A stretch of DNA of 64,000 nt from positions 1-64,000 of the forward strand of contig CALRGE010000001.1 in assembly GCA_943357175.1 (NCBI GenBank), written 5' to 3'. Positions within the stretch are counted from its first letter, which is position 1, and the number at the start of each line of letters is the position of its first letter. The stretch comes from Candidatus Peribacteria bacterium (GTDB lineage: Bacteria > Patescibacteriota > Gracilibacteria > UBA1369 > 2-02-FULL-48-14). The translations under genes and the position numbers were made by a program. This document shows, one piece after another, positions 1 to 7,371 of this stretch. The notes below the pieces were generated by a model. The model searched no databases. It saw only the letters and a list, made by a program, of their open reading frames with translations, and was not told the origin of the DNA.

Positions 1-24
1 TCCTTCTGCCATGTTTTTTCACTT

Positions 25-828
25 TTACTGAACCGCAGACACAAGCCTTTTTTTAGACATAGATTCGTACATAAAAAGATAAACTCTATTTAACAGCTTA
101 CATAAGCCAAAACTAAACATAAATAGCAACCAGTTTTTCCCTATATCCCGGATTTTTATATATTTGTCGCCTTTTTTTAGGCTCCAAGAAATTCCGACCC
201 AACTGCCTGCGCTGACTCCTAGAATTAATGGGGCTGCGAAATTTAAATTGATTAGGCCGTCTTTGAAAAATACTAGCGATGTCACGAGGCAACTTAGGAA
301 AATTGCACTTTGATTTATGCCGATTGCTTCTCGAAATGTGTAGCCTAGCATGATTGGAGCAAAGATTAAAATTGCTCCCGCTCCCATGCCAAATGCACCT
401 GTGTAAAGACCAACGATAGAAATAAATAAAATCACAATCGTGAGGTTTTTCTTGCCGGCCACATGTAATTTTTCTGAAAAAATATTTAAAAATATGGCGG
501 TAATCATCGCGCCAACTGCCAAATATTTCATCTCTTCATTTGTGAGATATTTTAAAGCAAAAGTCCCAAAATATGAGCAAATGGTAAATAAAATTGCGAC
601 GGGAATTGCTGTCTTAAAATGGATTTTTTCTTTCTGTGAATATCTTAAAAGCGCTACGCCGCTCATAGCGGCTGCAACTATTCTTCCTGTACCAATCGCT
701 TCTTTTATTGGAAGACCGAAAAGTAGTAGAAGTGGAAGTACAATAAATGCTAATCCACCAACGCTTGATGCGTAAAGTGCTGCCACAAAACCGCCGGTGA
801 AAAATACAAATGTTCTGAGAATTTCCAT
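25..828 (-). CDS. TauE/SafE-family membrane permease
   Basis: Multi-pass inner-membrane protein of 267 aa, the normal size for the TauE/SafE (DUF81) family of anion or sulfite-type exporters. It shows the family's two-fold layout. The first half opens with a Gly-rich helix followed by Pro (residues 12-33, ending in GGLAFIVLP). The second half repeats this as GAFGMGAGAILIFAP near residues 144-158. Hydrophobic helices fill the rest. The substrate cannot be read from sequence. The start is supported by a promoter (TTGTAC, 17 bp, TATACC) whose -10 ends 6 nt before the ATG, suggesting a leaderless mRNA. It stands alone, downstream of a minus-strand tRNA-like gene with its own terminator. Confidence 0.85.
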   Translation of the reverse strand: MEILRTFVFFTGGFVAALYASSVGGLAFIVLPLLLLFGLPIKEAIGTGRIVAAAMSGVALLRYSQKEKIHFKTAIPVAILFTICSYFGTFALKYLTNEEMKYLAVGAMITAIFLNIFSEKLHVAGKKNLTIVILFISIVGLYTGAFGMGAGAILIFAPIMLGYTFREAIGINQSAIFLSCLVTSLVFFKDGLINLNFAAPLILGVSAGSWVGISWSLKKGDKYIKIRDIGKNWLLFMFSFGLCKLLNRVYLFMYESMSKKRLVSAVQ

Positions 829-834
829 GCTGAT

Positions 835-863
835 GGTATAAATGGTTTTATCTCAATGTACAA
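835..863 (-). promoter_or_regulatory. Promoter of the TauE/SafE gene
   Basis: Minus strand: -35 TTGTAC (858-863), 17-bp spacer, -10 TATACC (835-840), then 6 nt to the ATG at 828. The spacing puts the start point at or next to the ATG. Confidence 0.55.
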
Positions 864-922
864 ATTTTTATTTATATAATATAGTGACTTAGACAAGTCT
901 GGTTGTGGCACACTGCTACACT

Positions 923-947
923 AAAAGGACCTCATAAGGGTCCTTTT
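923..947 (-). terminator. Rho-independent terminator after the tRNA-like gene
   Basis: Perfect 9-bp stem AAAAGGACC / GGTCCTTTT with a 7-nt loop, ending in T residues on the minus strand. It lies 19 nt beyond the CCA end of the minus-strand tRNA-like gene. The rest of the 829-1190 gap holds the tRNA-like gene, one copy of the 11-bp-phased CAG element and the upstream region of pyrD; nothing else is apparent. Confidence 0.75.
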
Positions 948-965
948 AAATGTGTCGTGTTCGGG

Positions 966-1038
966 TGGTGGAGACAAGGGGATTTGAACCCCTGAGACCA
1001 GAATGACAAGTCCGGTTTGTGAACCAACCACTGTCCCC
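966..1038 (-). tRNA. Deviant tRNA-Asp-like gene (GTC, 8-nt anticodon loop)
   Basis: Read on the minus strand it has a 7-bp acceptor stem (GGGGACA / TGTCTCC with one G-U), a perfect T-arm (AGGGG-TTCAAAT-CCCCT), discriminator A and an encoded CCA. The anticodon stem CCGGA / TCTGG encloses CTTGTCAT, an 8-nt loop with GTC preceded by T, so it looks like a tRNA-Asp with one inserted base. The D-arm is not canonical (GTG/CAC or GGTT/AACC alternatives, no T8 or A14) and the variable loop is only 4 nt. It may be a decaying tRNA, a +1-frameshift-suppressor-like tRNA or a tRNA-like RNA. It has its own terminator. Confidence 0.5.
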
Positions 1039-1061
1039 ACGCTGCCGAACAATCTAAAATT

Positions 1062-1100
1062 AGGCTTGAAAGCTGAATAAGTCCTGAATTATTCCTGCAA
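1062..1100 (-). repeat. 11-bp-phased CAG element, copy 1
   Basis: On the minus strand CAG-starting 11-mers follow one another (CAGGAATAATT, CAGGACTTATT, CAGCTTT). The same array occurs at 41354-41389 (plus) and 60665-60700 (minus), each time upstream of a gene in the same orientation; here the gene is the tRNA-like RNA. The function is unknown; a phased operator or activator site is an inference. Confidence 0.5.
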
Positions 1101-1190
1101 TCGGCATCAGGTTGTTGATCTGTTGTTTTCTTGAATTTCTCTTCCCAAAAAATCGTATCAATGTTTTAATAGGCTAGCTAAACAACACAA

Positions 1191-2111
1191 ATGGCTGACC
1201 TATCGGTAGAATTCTGCGGCGTAAAATTCAAGAACCCAATCGTTCTCGCCTCAGGTATTTTGGGTGTAACCGGAGATTCAATGGCGCAAGTTGTGAGAAA
1301 TGGGGCTGGTGGGGTGACGACAAAATCACTCTGGCCACATGAACATTTGGGGCATGCGAATCCAACAATAATTTCGACCCAAAACTGGATGTTGAATGCG
1401 GTGGGAATTCCTGATGGTGGACCGGAAAAAGCAGCTGAAGAAATTGCGCGATATAGAAAAGCGGTTTCAGCACCACTAATTGCAAATATTGTTGGAGGAG
1501 TCATGGATGATTATGAGGCTATTGCAAGAGCGGTTGTTTTGATGAATCCGGATATTATTGAAATAAATATTTCTTGCCCAAATGTTGAAGATGAACTTGG
1601 AAAACCGATGGCTTGCTCGATTTCGAAATCTGCAGAAGTTACGCGGCGAGTGCGATCGATTGTCGGGCAAATTCCGCTGATTGTGAAACTTTCACCGAAT
1701 GTTGAAAATATTGTTTCGATAGCGAAGTCGGTGATGGATGCAGGAGCTGATGGAGTGACGGCAATCAATACTGTTGGGCCTGGAATGGCCATTGATATTG
1801 ATTCCGCTCAGCCGATTTTGGCGAACAAATCTGGCGGGCTTAGTGGCCCTGCAATCAAGCCGCTCGCGGTTAAATATGTGTACGATATTTACAAGAATTT
1901 GAAATGTCCGATTGTTGGAACTGGTGGAGTTTTAACAGGTCGTGATGCGATTGAAATGATGATGGCAGGTGCGACTTTAGTTGGTGTTGGATCTGCAGTT
2001 TGGTATCGAGGCCAAGATGTTTTTGGAAAAATTGTGGCTGAGATGGACGAATGGTGCGACGCGAACGGAGTCAAAAAAATTCAAGATTTAATCGGAAAAG
2101 TTCATGCTTGA
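1191..2111 (+). CDS. pyrD: Dihydroorotate dehydrogenase B, catalytic subunit
   Basis: Oxidises dihydroorotate to orotate in de novo UMP synthesis with FMN; in class 1B the electrons pass through PyrK to NAD. The 306 aa are full length for the class. Visible are the FMN-site Lys in GGVTTKSLW (about 40-48), NAVGIP near 69, and NISCPN with the class-1 catalytic-base Cys at residue 129. VKLSPNV and the phosphate-binding GTGGV near 245 follow. The start is the ATG at 1191; no Shine-Dalgarno is visible. The 3' end overlaps pyrK by 8 nt, which fits a PyrD2-PyrK2 heterotetramer made from one message. First gene of the pyr cluster. Confidence 0.95.
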   Translation: MADLSVEFCGVKFKNPIVLASGILGVTGDSMAQVVRNGAGGVTTKSLWPHEHLGHANPTIISTQNWMLNAVGIPDGGPEKAAEEIARYRKAVSAPLIANIVGGVMDDYEAIARAVVLMNPDIIEINISCPNVEDELGKPMACSISKSAEVTRRVRSIVGQIPLIVKLSPNVENIVSIAKSVMDAGADGVTAINTVGPGMAIDIDSAQPILANKSGGLSGPAIKPLAVKYVYDIYKNLKCPIVGTGGVLTGRDAIEMMMAGATLVGVGSAVWYRGQDVFGKIVAEMDEWCDANGVKKIQDLIGKVHA

Positions 2112-2892
2112 TACAATTCCAAGAATGGCGCGAGTGAAGGCGATTTTGCAAGAAAATGAAATCGTAAAAACTTTTGTTTTGGATATCACGGTTGGCGCTG
2201 AGCCAGGGCAATTTGTGAATGTTTGGATTCCTCGTGTTGATGAAAAACCATTTTCTGTGGCTTATGATGATGGTCATGAATTGCATTTGGCGATCGCGGC
2301 GGTTGGGGATTTTTCACGAAAAATGCACGATTTAAAAGTGGGTGATAAAGTTGGAATTCGAGGTCCGTTCGGATCGAAATTTAAAGTTGCGAAAAGAATG
2401 GCATTTTTGGGCGGTGGGTATGGGGCAGCTCCTTTGTACTTTTTTGCCAAGTCTGCAAAAGACAGTCAGATTGATTTTATTGTGGGAGCGAGAAGTAAAA
2501 ATTATTTACTTTATACAGATAGAATTTCGAAGCTTGAGAACGTGACTTTGCACATTGCGACTGATGACGGAAGTGTTGGATCGAAAGGCTATAATACCGA
2601 AGTTTTAAAGACGGTTTTGGCCAGTGGAGGCATTGACTGTGTCTACACAGTTGGTCCTGAAATTATGATGTACAAGGCGGCGATGATGGCGAAGGAGGCC
2701 GGAATTGATGCGCAGATTTCTATGGAGCGTTACATGAAATGTGGCTTTGGAGTTTGTGGAAATTGCTGTGTGGATGGAAGCGGAGTGCCGACTTGTGTTG
2801 CAGGACCAGTGATGGATTTGGCTGAGGTTTTGAAGATAGAAGATTTTGGTAAATATCACAGAAATAATTTAGGTAAAAAAATTAATTTTTAA
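2104..2892 (+). CDS. pyrK: Dihydroorotate dehydrogenase B, electron-transfer subunit
   Basis: FAD and [2Fe-2S] protein of the ferredoxin-reductase type that passes electrons from PyrD to NAD. It is 262 aa. An N-terminal FAD barrel contains KPFSVAY, the NAD domain has the Gly-rich FLGGGYGAAPL near residue 100, and the C-terminal cluster motif reads C213-x4-C218-x2-C221-x9-C231, with an extra Cys222. This is the PyrK spacing. It starts inside the end of pyrD (8-nt overlap), so the two are probably translationally coupled; pyrE begins 4 nt after its stop. Confidence 0.94.
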   Translation: MLDTIPRMARVKAILQENEIVKTFVLDITVGAEPGQFVNVWIPRVDEKPFSVAYDDGHELHLAIAAVGDFSRKMHDLKVGDKVGIRGPFGSKFKVAKRMAFLGGGYGAAPLYFFAKSAKDSQIDFIVGARSKNYLLYTDRISKLENVTLHIATDDGSVGSKGYNTEVLKTVLASGGIDCVYTVGPEIMMYKAAMMAKEAGIDAQISMERYMKCGFGVCGNCCVDGSGVPTCVAGPVMDLAEVLKIEDFGKYHRNNLGKKINF

Positions 2893-2895
2893 AAT

Positions 2896-3519
2896 ATGGA
2901 TTACTCAAAAAAAGTCGCAGGATATTTGCTAAAAGCAGGTGCATTCAAAGTCTCTTTGGATCCACTTTTCACTTGGACAAGTGGGATTAAATCTCCTGTT
3001 TATTGTGATTTACGAGCACTCATTTCAGATGTGGCTGCGCGTGATGAAATTGTCGCGGCTTTTGTGGAAATGATTCCGTTAGATGTGGAAGTTATCGCCG
3101 GAACAGCGACTGCCGGAATTCCTTGGGCGGCTTGGATTGCGGAAAAAATGAAGAAGCCGATGATTTATATTCGCAGTGAGGCGAAGGAACACGGTACTAA
3201 AAAACGAATCGAGGGAATGCTTTTGCCAGGTCAAAAAGTTGCTTTGATTGAAGATCATATCTCGACCGGGAAAAGTAGTATTTCTGCTATTGCGGCTTTA
3301 CGAGATGAAGGCGGGGCAATTGTTGATAGTGTTTTTGCTATAAATACTTACGAGCTTAGCTCAGCGGCTGAGGTTTACAAGGCGGCAGGTGTGAAAGTTT
3401 CGACAATTACGAACTATTCGGTGATTTTGCAGGAGTCCGGTTTAGATTCCGCAAAAGTAGAGTTGTTGATGGATTTTAGAAATGATCCTGCGGCTTGGGC
3501 GGGCAAGCATGGGTTGTAG
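2896..3519 (+). CDS. pyrE: Orotate phosphoribosyltransferase
   Basis: Joins orotate to PRPP to give OMP. The 207-aa protein has the type-I PRTase fold: an N-terminal hood with TSGIKSPVYCDLRAL (about 28-42), the flexible-loop lysines and the PRPP-binding motif VALIEDHISTGKSS near residue 115-128. It lies 4 nt after pyrK in the same orientation and so closes a pyrD-K-E transcript. The next gene converges on it only 4 nt downstream, and no terminator is visible in between. Confidence 0.94.
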   Translation: MDYSKKVAGYLLKAGAFKVSLDPLFTWTSGIKSPVYCDLRALISDVAARDEIVAAFVEMIPLDVEVIAGTATAGIPWAAWIAEKMKKPMIYIRSEAKEHGTKKRIEGMLLPGQKVALIEDHISTGKSSISAIAALRDEGGAIVDSVFAINTYELSSAAEVYKAAGVKVSTITNYSVILQESGLDSAKVELLMDFRNDPAAWAGKHGL

Positions 3520-3523
3520 TTTG

Positions 3524-3784
3524 TTACATGCCCATTTCTTCCATAGTTTTTTGAACTGCCATTTCATGCGCGGATAATTCAGGTTCTGGACTAAGCTTTC
3601 TTGCAATTTTTTCTAAGGCGATTGTGGCTTTCTCTAATTTTCTCATATCAGGTGCATTTTGGTATTTGTAGAATTTAATCAAGAATCGGAAAAATGCCGA
3701 TTTGTTGCTGAATCCTTCAAGAGCCATTAATTCGTAAATTTCTTTTTCCTGCTCGGCATTTATTCTTAGTAAAACTGATGGCAT
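3524..3784 (-). CDS. Ribbon-helix-helix-like DNA-binding protein
   Basis: An 86-aa protein from ATG 3784; an in-frame ATG at 3802 would add six residues. The N-terminus (PSVLLRINAEQEKEIYELM, then GFSNKSAFFRFLI) has a short beta strand followed by two helices, as in MetJ/Arc or CopG-type repressors and antitoxins. The C-terminal half is helical and charged. It has no obvious toxin partner and sits tail-to-tail with pyrE. Its own upstream region holds three phased direct repeats (3785-3832), so autoregulation is likely. Whether it also controls the pyr or glycosyltransferase genes is unknown. Confidence 0.6.
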   Translation of the reverse strand: MPSVLLRINAEQEKEIYELMALEGFSNKSAFFRFLIKFYKYQNAPDMRKLEKATIALEKIARKLSPEPELSAHEMAVQKTMEEMGM

Positions 3785-3832
3785 ATGACAAATTGTTATC
3801 AAATATATGACAATTGTATGACTATTTGTTAT
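3785..3832. promoter_or_regulatory. Three phased direct repeats, candidate operator
   Basis: Related repeats begin at 3785 (ATGACAAATTGTTAT), 3807 (ATGACAATTGTATGA) and 3818 (ATGACTATTTGTTAT), spaced 22 and 11 bp apart, on one DNA face. They abut the start of the ribbon-helix-helix gene, as expected for an autorepressor. Confidence 0.5.
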
Positions 3833-3911
3833 ATGGTCGAATTTTACAAAGTCTAATTATTTGCCGCCGATCAATTTTCAGGTTTGATTTAGGAAAAACT
3901 AACAAATTTTT

Positions 3912-3936
3912 CCTGTTGTCGGAGGCCTGACAACAG
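3912..3936. other. Perfect 8-bp inverted repeat
   Basis: CTGTTGTC, 8-nt spacer, GACAACAG, lying between the divergent promoter regions of the ribbon-helix-helix gene and the glycosyltransferase gene. There is no U-run after it on either strand, so it looks more like an operator than a terminator. Confidence 0.4.
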
Positions 3937-3942
3937 TCATGC

Positions 3943-3971
3943 TTGCATATATGTGGTAAATCTGTTAAAAT
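3943..3971 (+). promoter_or_regulatory. Promoter of the glycosyltransferase gene
   Basis: -35 TTGCAT (3943-3948), 17-bp spacer, -10 TAAAAT (3966-3971); the ATG follows at 3993. No Shine-Dalgarno is present in the short leader. Confidence 0.6.
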
Positions 3972-3992
3972 CCGCACTTATTTTACAGTTTT

Positions 3993-5447
3993 ATGAAGAA
4001 TTTAGATGCTGCTGTTGTGATTCCGGCCCACAAGGAAGGTAAAAGTATTTTGCACACACTTGCTTCAATTGGAAGATCGACAGGAGTAGAGCAAAGTAAA
4101 ATCGGTATTTTTGTGGTGATTAATCAAACGCGAAATGCTGTTGAGGAAGTAACTCATTCGAATAGAGAAACTGCAGAGGTAATTAGAAGTTTGCAGGAAA
4201 GGAAAATGCCTGGTGATCTTTCAAAACAGCCTAGGAAAGTGATAAGTAAAATGGATCCTGCTATTTTCAAAGCTGAATTTGGAGATGTAGAAATTTCTGA
4301 GCAAAGAGCAGCAGAGGAGTTTTTGGATTCAGGTATGAAAATTAGAGAGATTAATAGGTGGGAAGGTTCTGCCATACCGAAATATTCTAATGTTGGTAAT
4401 GCCAGGCATGTAGGAGTTTGGCATGCAATTCCATGTCTTTCTGATAAAGGTTGTCCTGTTTTAAATACTGATGCTGATTCGTATTTCAATTCAGCGAAAA
4501 TTTCATCAATTATTAATATATTGCGAGATCAACCTAAGGTTCATGGTATTACAGTTCAGCATATGGAATTTTCTGCAATTGATTTTGGAGATGATTTGCA
4601 ATCTGTAAAAGAAAATAAGTGGGCTTTAAAGCTATCCGATATATACGCAGATTATACTCATATACTTGAACAAATTGGTTCATATTTGCGTGGGAAACGA
4701 TTAGTGGAAAAACATCCTATTTTCAAAAAACAACTTTACAGAGCTCGAAGACTTTCGTTTTGGGGCTGTGATACGAATTTTAGAGCTTCAGTTTACAAAA
4801 AAGTGCAATTCTCTTGGGTAGGTTTTGGTGAAGATACAGAATTTGCAACTGAGATGACTTTGAAAAATCTTAAAATTATTGAAGATGAAAAATCTATTAC
4901 CGCTTTTAGTGGTAGATTTTCAGACAGATGCGACCATGGCTATGGGAATTCTATTGCTGGGTTTAAAGATGAACTTGGTTCCTTGGAGAAAATAAAAGTT
5001 TTTTCTACTGATAAAATTAGATTCGATTATGCAATCAGAACACTTTGCTTCAAACTTATAGAGTATCCGGATTTTAAAATTGATGAATTATATTTAGAAC
5101 TGGAGAAACTCAATTTAATTTTAACTGATGAGGAAAAATTAATAATATCTAATCATATTGAAGCTTCAGGTTTTAAAGGTGGTCATGAGTATGCTTCTGA
5201 GATGGAGAGAATTATTAGTAATATTTCTCAATGGCATTTTCATGCATCTATGCCTCAAGCTTTTTTGTCTGCAGAGAAAGATATACTGGGTATCATCGCA
5301 CAAAAATGTGAAAAACAACTCAAAATGCGGCGTAAGGAATCTGAGAAATTACTTCGAGCGGATTTGGATATCATTCATAGAAATCTTAAATCCTTGAGGG
5401 AACTCAGTGAAGAAGCTTTGGTTGTAAATGCTAGGCAAATTCGCTAA
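3993..5447 (+). CDS. Family-2-like glycosyltransferase
   Basis: A 484-aa protein whose first half looks like a GT-A fold nucleotide-sugar transferase. It starts with AAVVIPAHKEGKSI (about 6-19) and has a metal-binding DxD-type motif TDADSYF with Asp160 and Asp162. A later acidic GFGEDTEFA resembles the GEDxxF region of GT2 enzymes. The C-terminal about 170 residues are helical and charged with no family I recognise. No membrane segment is visible. The donor and acceptor are unknown. The gene has its own promoter and sits between pyrE and pyrF; the pyrF reading frame begins in its last codons. Confidence 0.6.
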   Translation: MKNLDAAVVIPAHKEGKSILHTLASIGRSTGVEQSKIGIFVVINQTRNAVEEVTHSNRETAEVIRSLQERKMPGDLSKQPRKVISKMDPAIFKAEFGDVEISEQRAAEEFLDSGMKIREINRWEGSAIPKYSNVGNARHVGVWHAIPCLSDKGCPVLNTDADSYFNSAKISSIINILRDQPKVHGITVQHMEFSAIDFGDDLQSVKENKWALKLSDIYADYTHILEQIGSYLRGKRLVEKHPIFKKQLYRARRLSFWGCDTNFRASVYKKVQFSWVGFGEDTEFATEMTLKNLKIIEDEKSITAFSGRFSDRCDHGYGNSIAGFKDELGSLEKIKVFSTDKIRFDYAIRTLCFKLIEYPDFKIDELYLELEKLNLILTDEEKLIISNHIEASGFKGGHEYASEMERIISNISQWHFHASMPQAFLSAEKDILGIIAQKCEKQLKMRRKESEKLLRADLDIIHRNLKSLRELSEEALVVNARQIR

Positions 5448-5448
5448 T

Positions 5449-6369
5449 ATGCCGATAATTATGCACTTCGCAGATCATCTCATTGCCGAAATGAAAAAGA
5501 AAAATAGCGCGGTTTGTGTTGGGCTTGATCCTCGGCTGGCGCAACTTCCTGCTTTTATCGTAAATGAACAAAGGGAAATTCATGGTGATACTTTTACTGC
5601 GGTTGCAAATGCATTTTTGGTTTTTAATAAGGGAATAATTGATGCGGTGAAAGATTTAGTTCCTTGTGTGAAAGTGCAAATCGCATTTTATGAAGAATAT
5701 GGATTTCAGGGAATTTGGGCTTTTGAAGAAACTTGTAAATATGCAAAAGAGGCGGGTTTGATTGTAATCGCAGATGCGAAAAGAAATGATATTGGCTCAA
5801 CGGCTGAGGCTTATGCAAAGGCTTTTATCGGAAAAACAGAATTATTTGGCGAGAAAATAGCAGTTTATGATGCTGATGCTGTAACAGTGACTCCTTATCT
5901 TGGCTACGACGGTATTAAGCCATTTATTGAAGCTTCGAATCACGGAGAGAAGGGAATTTTTGTACTTGTGAAGACATCGAATCCTTCAGCGGGAGATTTG
6001 CAGGAGCGAGTTACAGTTGATGAAAAAATGAGTGTTGCGGCCTTGATGGCGCACTTTGTGGAATCTTGGGGATCTGAAGATTTGGGCGAATTCGGCTATA
6101 GTAATGTGGGTGCCGTGGTTGCAGGAAATTCAAAAAAAGAAGCTGAAACTTTGAGAAAAATTATGCCAAGTACTTTCTTGCTTGTGCCAGGTTATGGAGC
6201 ACAGGGTGGAGGTGCTGAAGATGTTGCACCTTGTTTTGATGAAGATGGATTTGGAGCGATTGTGAATAATTCTCGAGGAATAATTTTTGCTTCAAATGGC
6301 GTTGATTATGCAGAGGCGGCGAGAGATGCCGTGATTAAAATGAATGAGGATTTGAATGTAGTTCGTTAA
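5449..6369 (+). CDS. pyrF: Orotidine 5'-phosphate decarboxylase (type 2)
   Basis: Decarboxylates OMP to UMP. The protein is about 300 aa, the long form (type 2, mycobacterial-like) rather than the 230-aa form. N-terminal SAVCVGLDPRLAQLP, catalytic DAKRNDIGSTAEAYA with the active Lys, and phosphate-binding VLVPGYGAQGGG near 260 are all present. Three in-frame ATGs (5428, 5449, 5461) are possible. The one at 5449 follows the glycosyltransferase stop by 1 nt and is preferred, but the 5461 start gives the most family-like N-terminus. Its last 35 nt overlap the convergent rsmA gene. Confidence 0.92.
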   Translation: MPIIMHFADHLIAEMKKKNSAVCVGLDPRLAQLPAFIVNEQREIHGDTFTAVANAFLVFNKGIIDAVKDLVPCVKVQIAFYEEYGFQGIWAFEETCKYAKEAGLIVIADAKRNDIGSTAEAYAKAFIGKTELFGEKIAVYDADAVTVTPYLGYDGIKPFIEASNHGEKGIFVLVKTSNPSAGDLQERVTVDEKMSVAALMAHFVESWGSEDLGEFGYSNVGAVVAGNSKKEAETLRKIMPSTFLLVPGYGAQGGGAEDVAPCFDEDGFGAIVNNSRGIIFASNGVDYAEAARDAVIKMNEDLNVVR

Positions 6370-7135
6370 ACAACTTCTGCCATTCCTCAAGTGTTAAATC
6401 TTCTGCTCGAACATCCGTATTGATTTCGCAGCTCGTGAGAATTTTGCGGATTTCATCTTTGTTGATTTTGAGGGGGCCTTCGAGATTGTTGACTAGTTTT
6501 TTACGTTTTTGTGAGAAGGAGATATGCATCAGCCAGATTAGTTTTTTCAGGTCACCAGTGAATTTTGGCTTATCGTAAACGCGAATTTTTATTACAGCGG
6601 AGTCAACTTTTGGGCGAGGTTCGAAGGCTTCTTTAGGAACGTAAGTTACTATTTCCGGTTCGCCGAAAATTTTAACTTCCATTGATAGTACTGAATCTTT
6701 TTCTCTCTTCGCGATTATTTTATCGGCGACTTCTTTTTGCACCATGAAGACAATCATTTCAGGCGGATTTCCTGATTGGAATTGCTCTAACAGGAAATGG
6801 TTTAAGAGGGGAGAAGTTATGTAATATGGGATGTTTGCCACGATTTTGTATGGTGTACTTGGAGGAGTGAATTTGAGTGCGTCGCCGTGAACCAATTTGA
6901 AGTTTCTGTGATGGCAAAATTCGACTCGCAAAAGAGGAATAAGTCTTTGGTCGAGTTCTACAGCGATAACTTCACCGGCGACTTTTAAAAGTTCCGTTGT
7001 GAGTGCTGCTTTTCCAGGGCCAATTTCTAAAATTGTATCGGTAGGTGAAATTTCAGCAGCATCGATAATTTTCTTTAAAATCGAAGCGTCTTTGAGGAAG
7101 TTTTGGCCGAGAGATTTTTTTGCAGCTACTACCAT
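6335..7135 (-). CDS. rsmA: 16S rRNA adenine dimethyltransferase
   Basis: KsgA/RsmA dimethylates the two adjacent adenines in the helix-45 loop of 16S rRNA with S-adenosylmethionine. It is 266 aa. Visible are KKSLGQNFLKD at the N-terminus, SAM motif I ILEIGPGKAALT, acidic AVELD, and motif IV NIPYYITSPLL. The C-terminal domain is shorter than in E. coli but complete. It overlaps pyrF by 35 nt tail to tail and its start overlaps the YggU-family gene by 7 nt, so it is the last gene of a packed minus-strand run. Confidence 0.95.
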   Translation of the reverse strand: MVVAAKKSLGQNFLKDASILKKIIDAAEISPTDTILEIGPGKAALTTELLKVAGEVIAVELDQRLIPLLRVEFCHHRNFKLVHGDALKFTPPSTPYKIVANIPYYITSPLLNHFLLEQFQSGNPPEMIVFMVQKEVADKIIAKREKDSVLSMEVKIFGEPEIVTYVPKEAFEPRPKVDSAVIKIRVYDKPKFTGDLKKLIWLMHISFSQKRKKLVNNLEGPLKINKDEIRKILTSCEINTDVRAEDLTLEEWQKLFNELHSNPHSF

Positions 7136-7371
7136 GGAATTTCTGTATTATCAGGGATTTTAAGAAGTTTTCTTGGATCTGTGTGTCCGGAAATTATTTT
7201 GATTGAGTCTTTTGAGATTTTGAGTTCGACTGAGAGAAATTCTATTAATTCATTATTTGCGCGGCCTTTTTCTGGTGCTGATTTGATGCGAACTTTATAA
7301 GTTTCATCGTCCATTTTTTCCATGAATGCAGTTTCACGACTTTTCGGTATTACTTTGATTTGGATGTACAT
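7129..7371 (-). CDS. YggU/DUF167 family protein
   Basis: An 80-aa protein of the UPF0235 (DUF167, YggU) family, a small alpha/beta fold of unknown biochemical function. The signature runs through IKVIPKSRE near the start, VRIKSAPEKGRANNELIEFL in the middle (residues 27-46) and IISGHTDPRKLLKI near the end. It overlaps the ATPase gene upstream by 22 nt and rsmA downstream by 7 nt, so it is probably co-translated with both. Confidence 0.85.
   Translation of the reverse strand: MYIQIKVIPKSRETAFMEKMDDETYKVRIKSAPEKGRANNELIEFLSVELKISKDSIKIISGHTDPRKLLKIPDNTEIPW

Noticed and set aside
966-1038. tmRNA 3' end
   Set aside because: The GGGGA...TCTCCACCA ends resemble tmRNA, but 5' and 3' halves close within 73 nt and there is no tag-peptide or pseudoknot region nearby.
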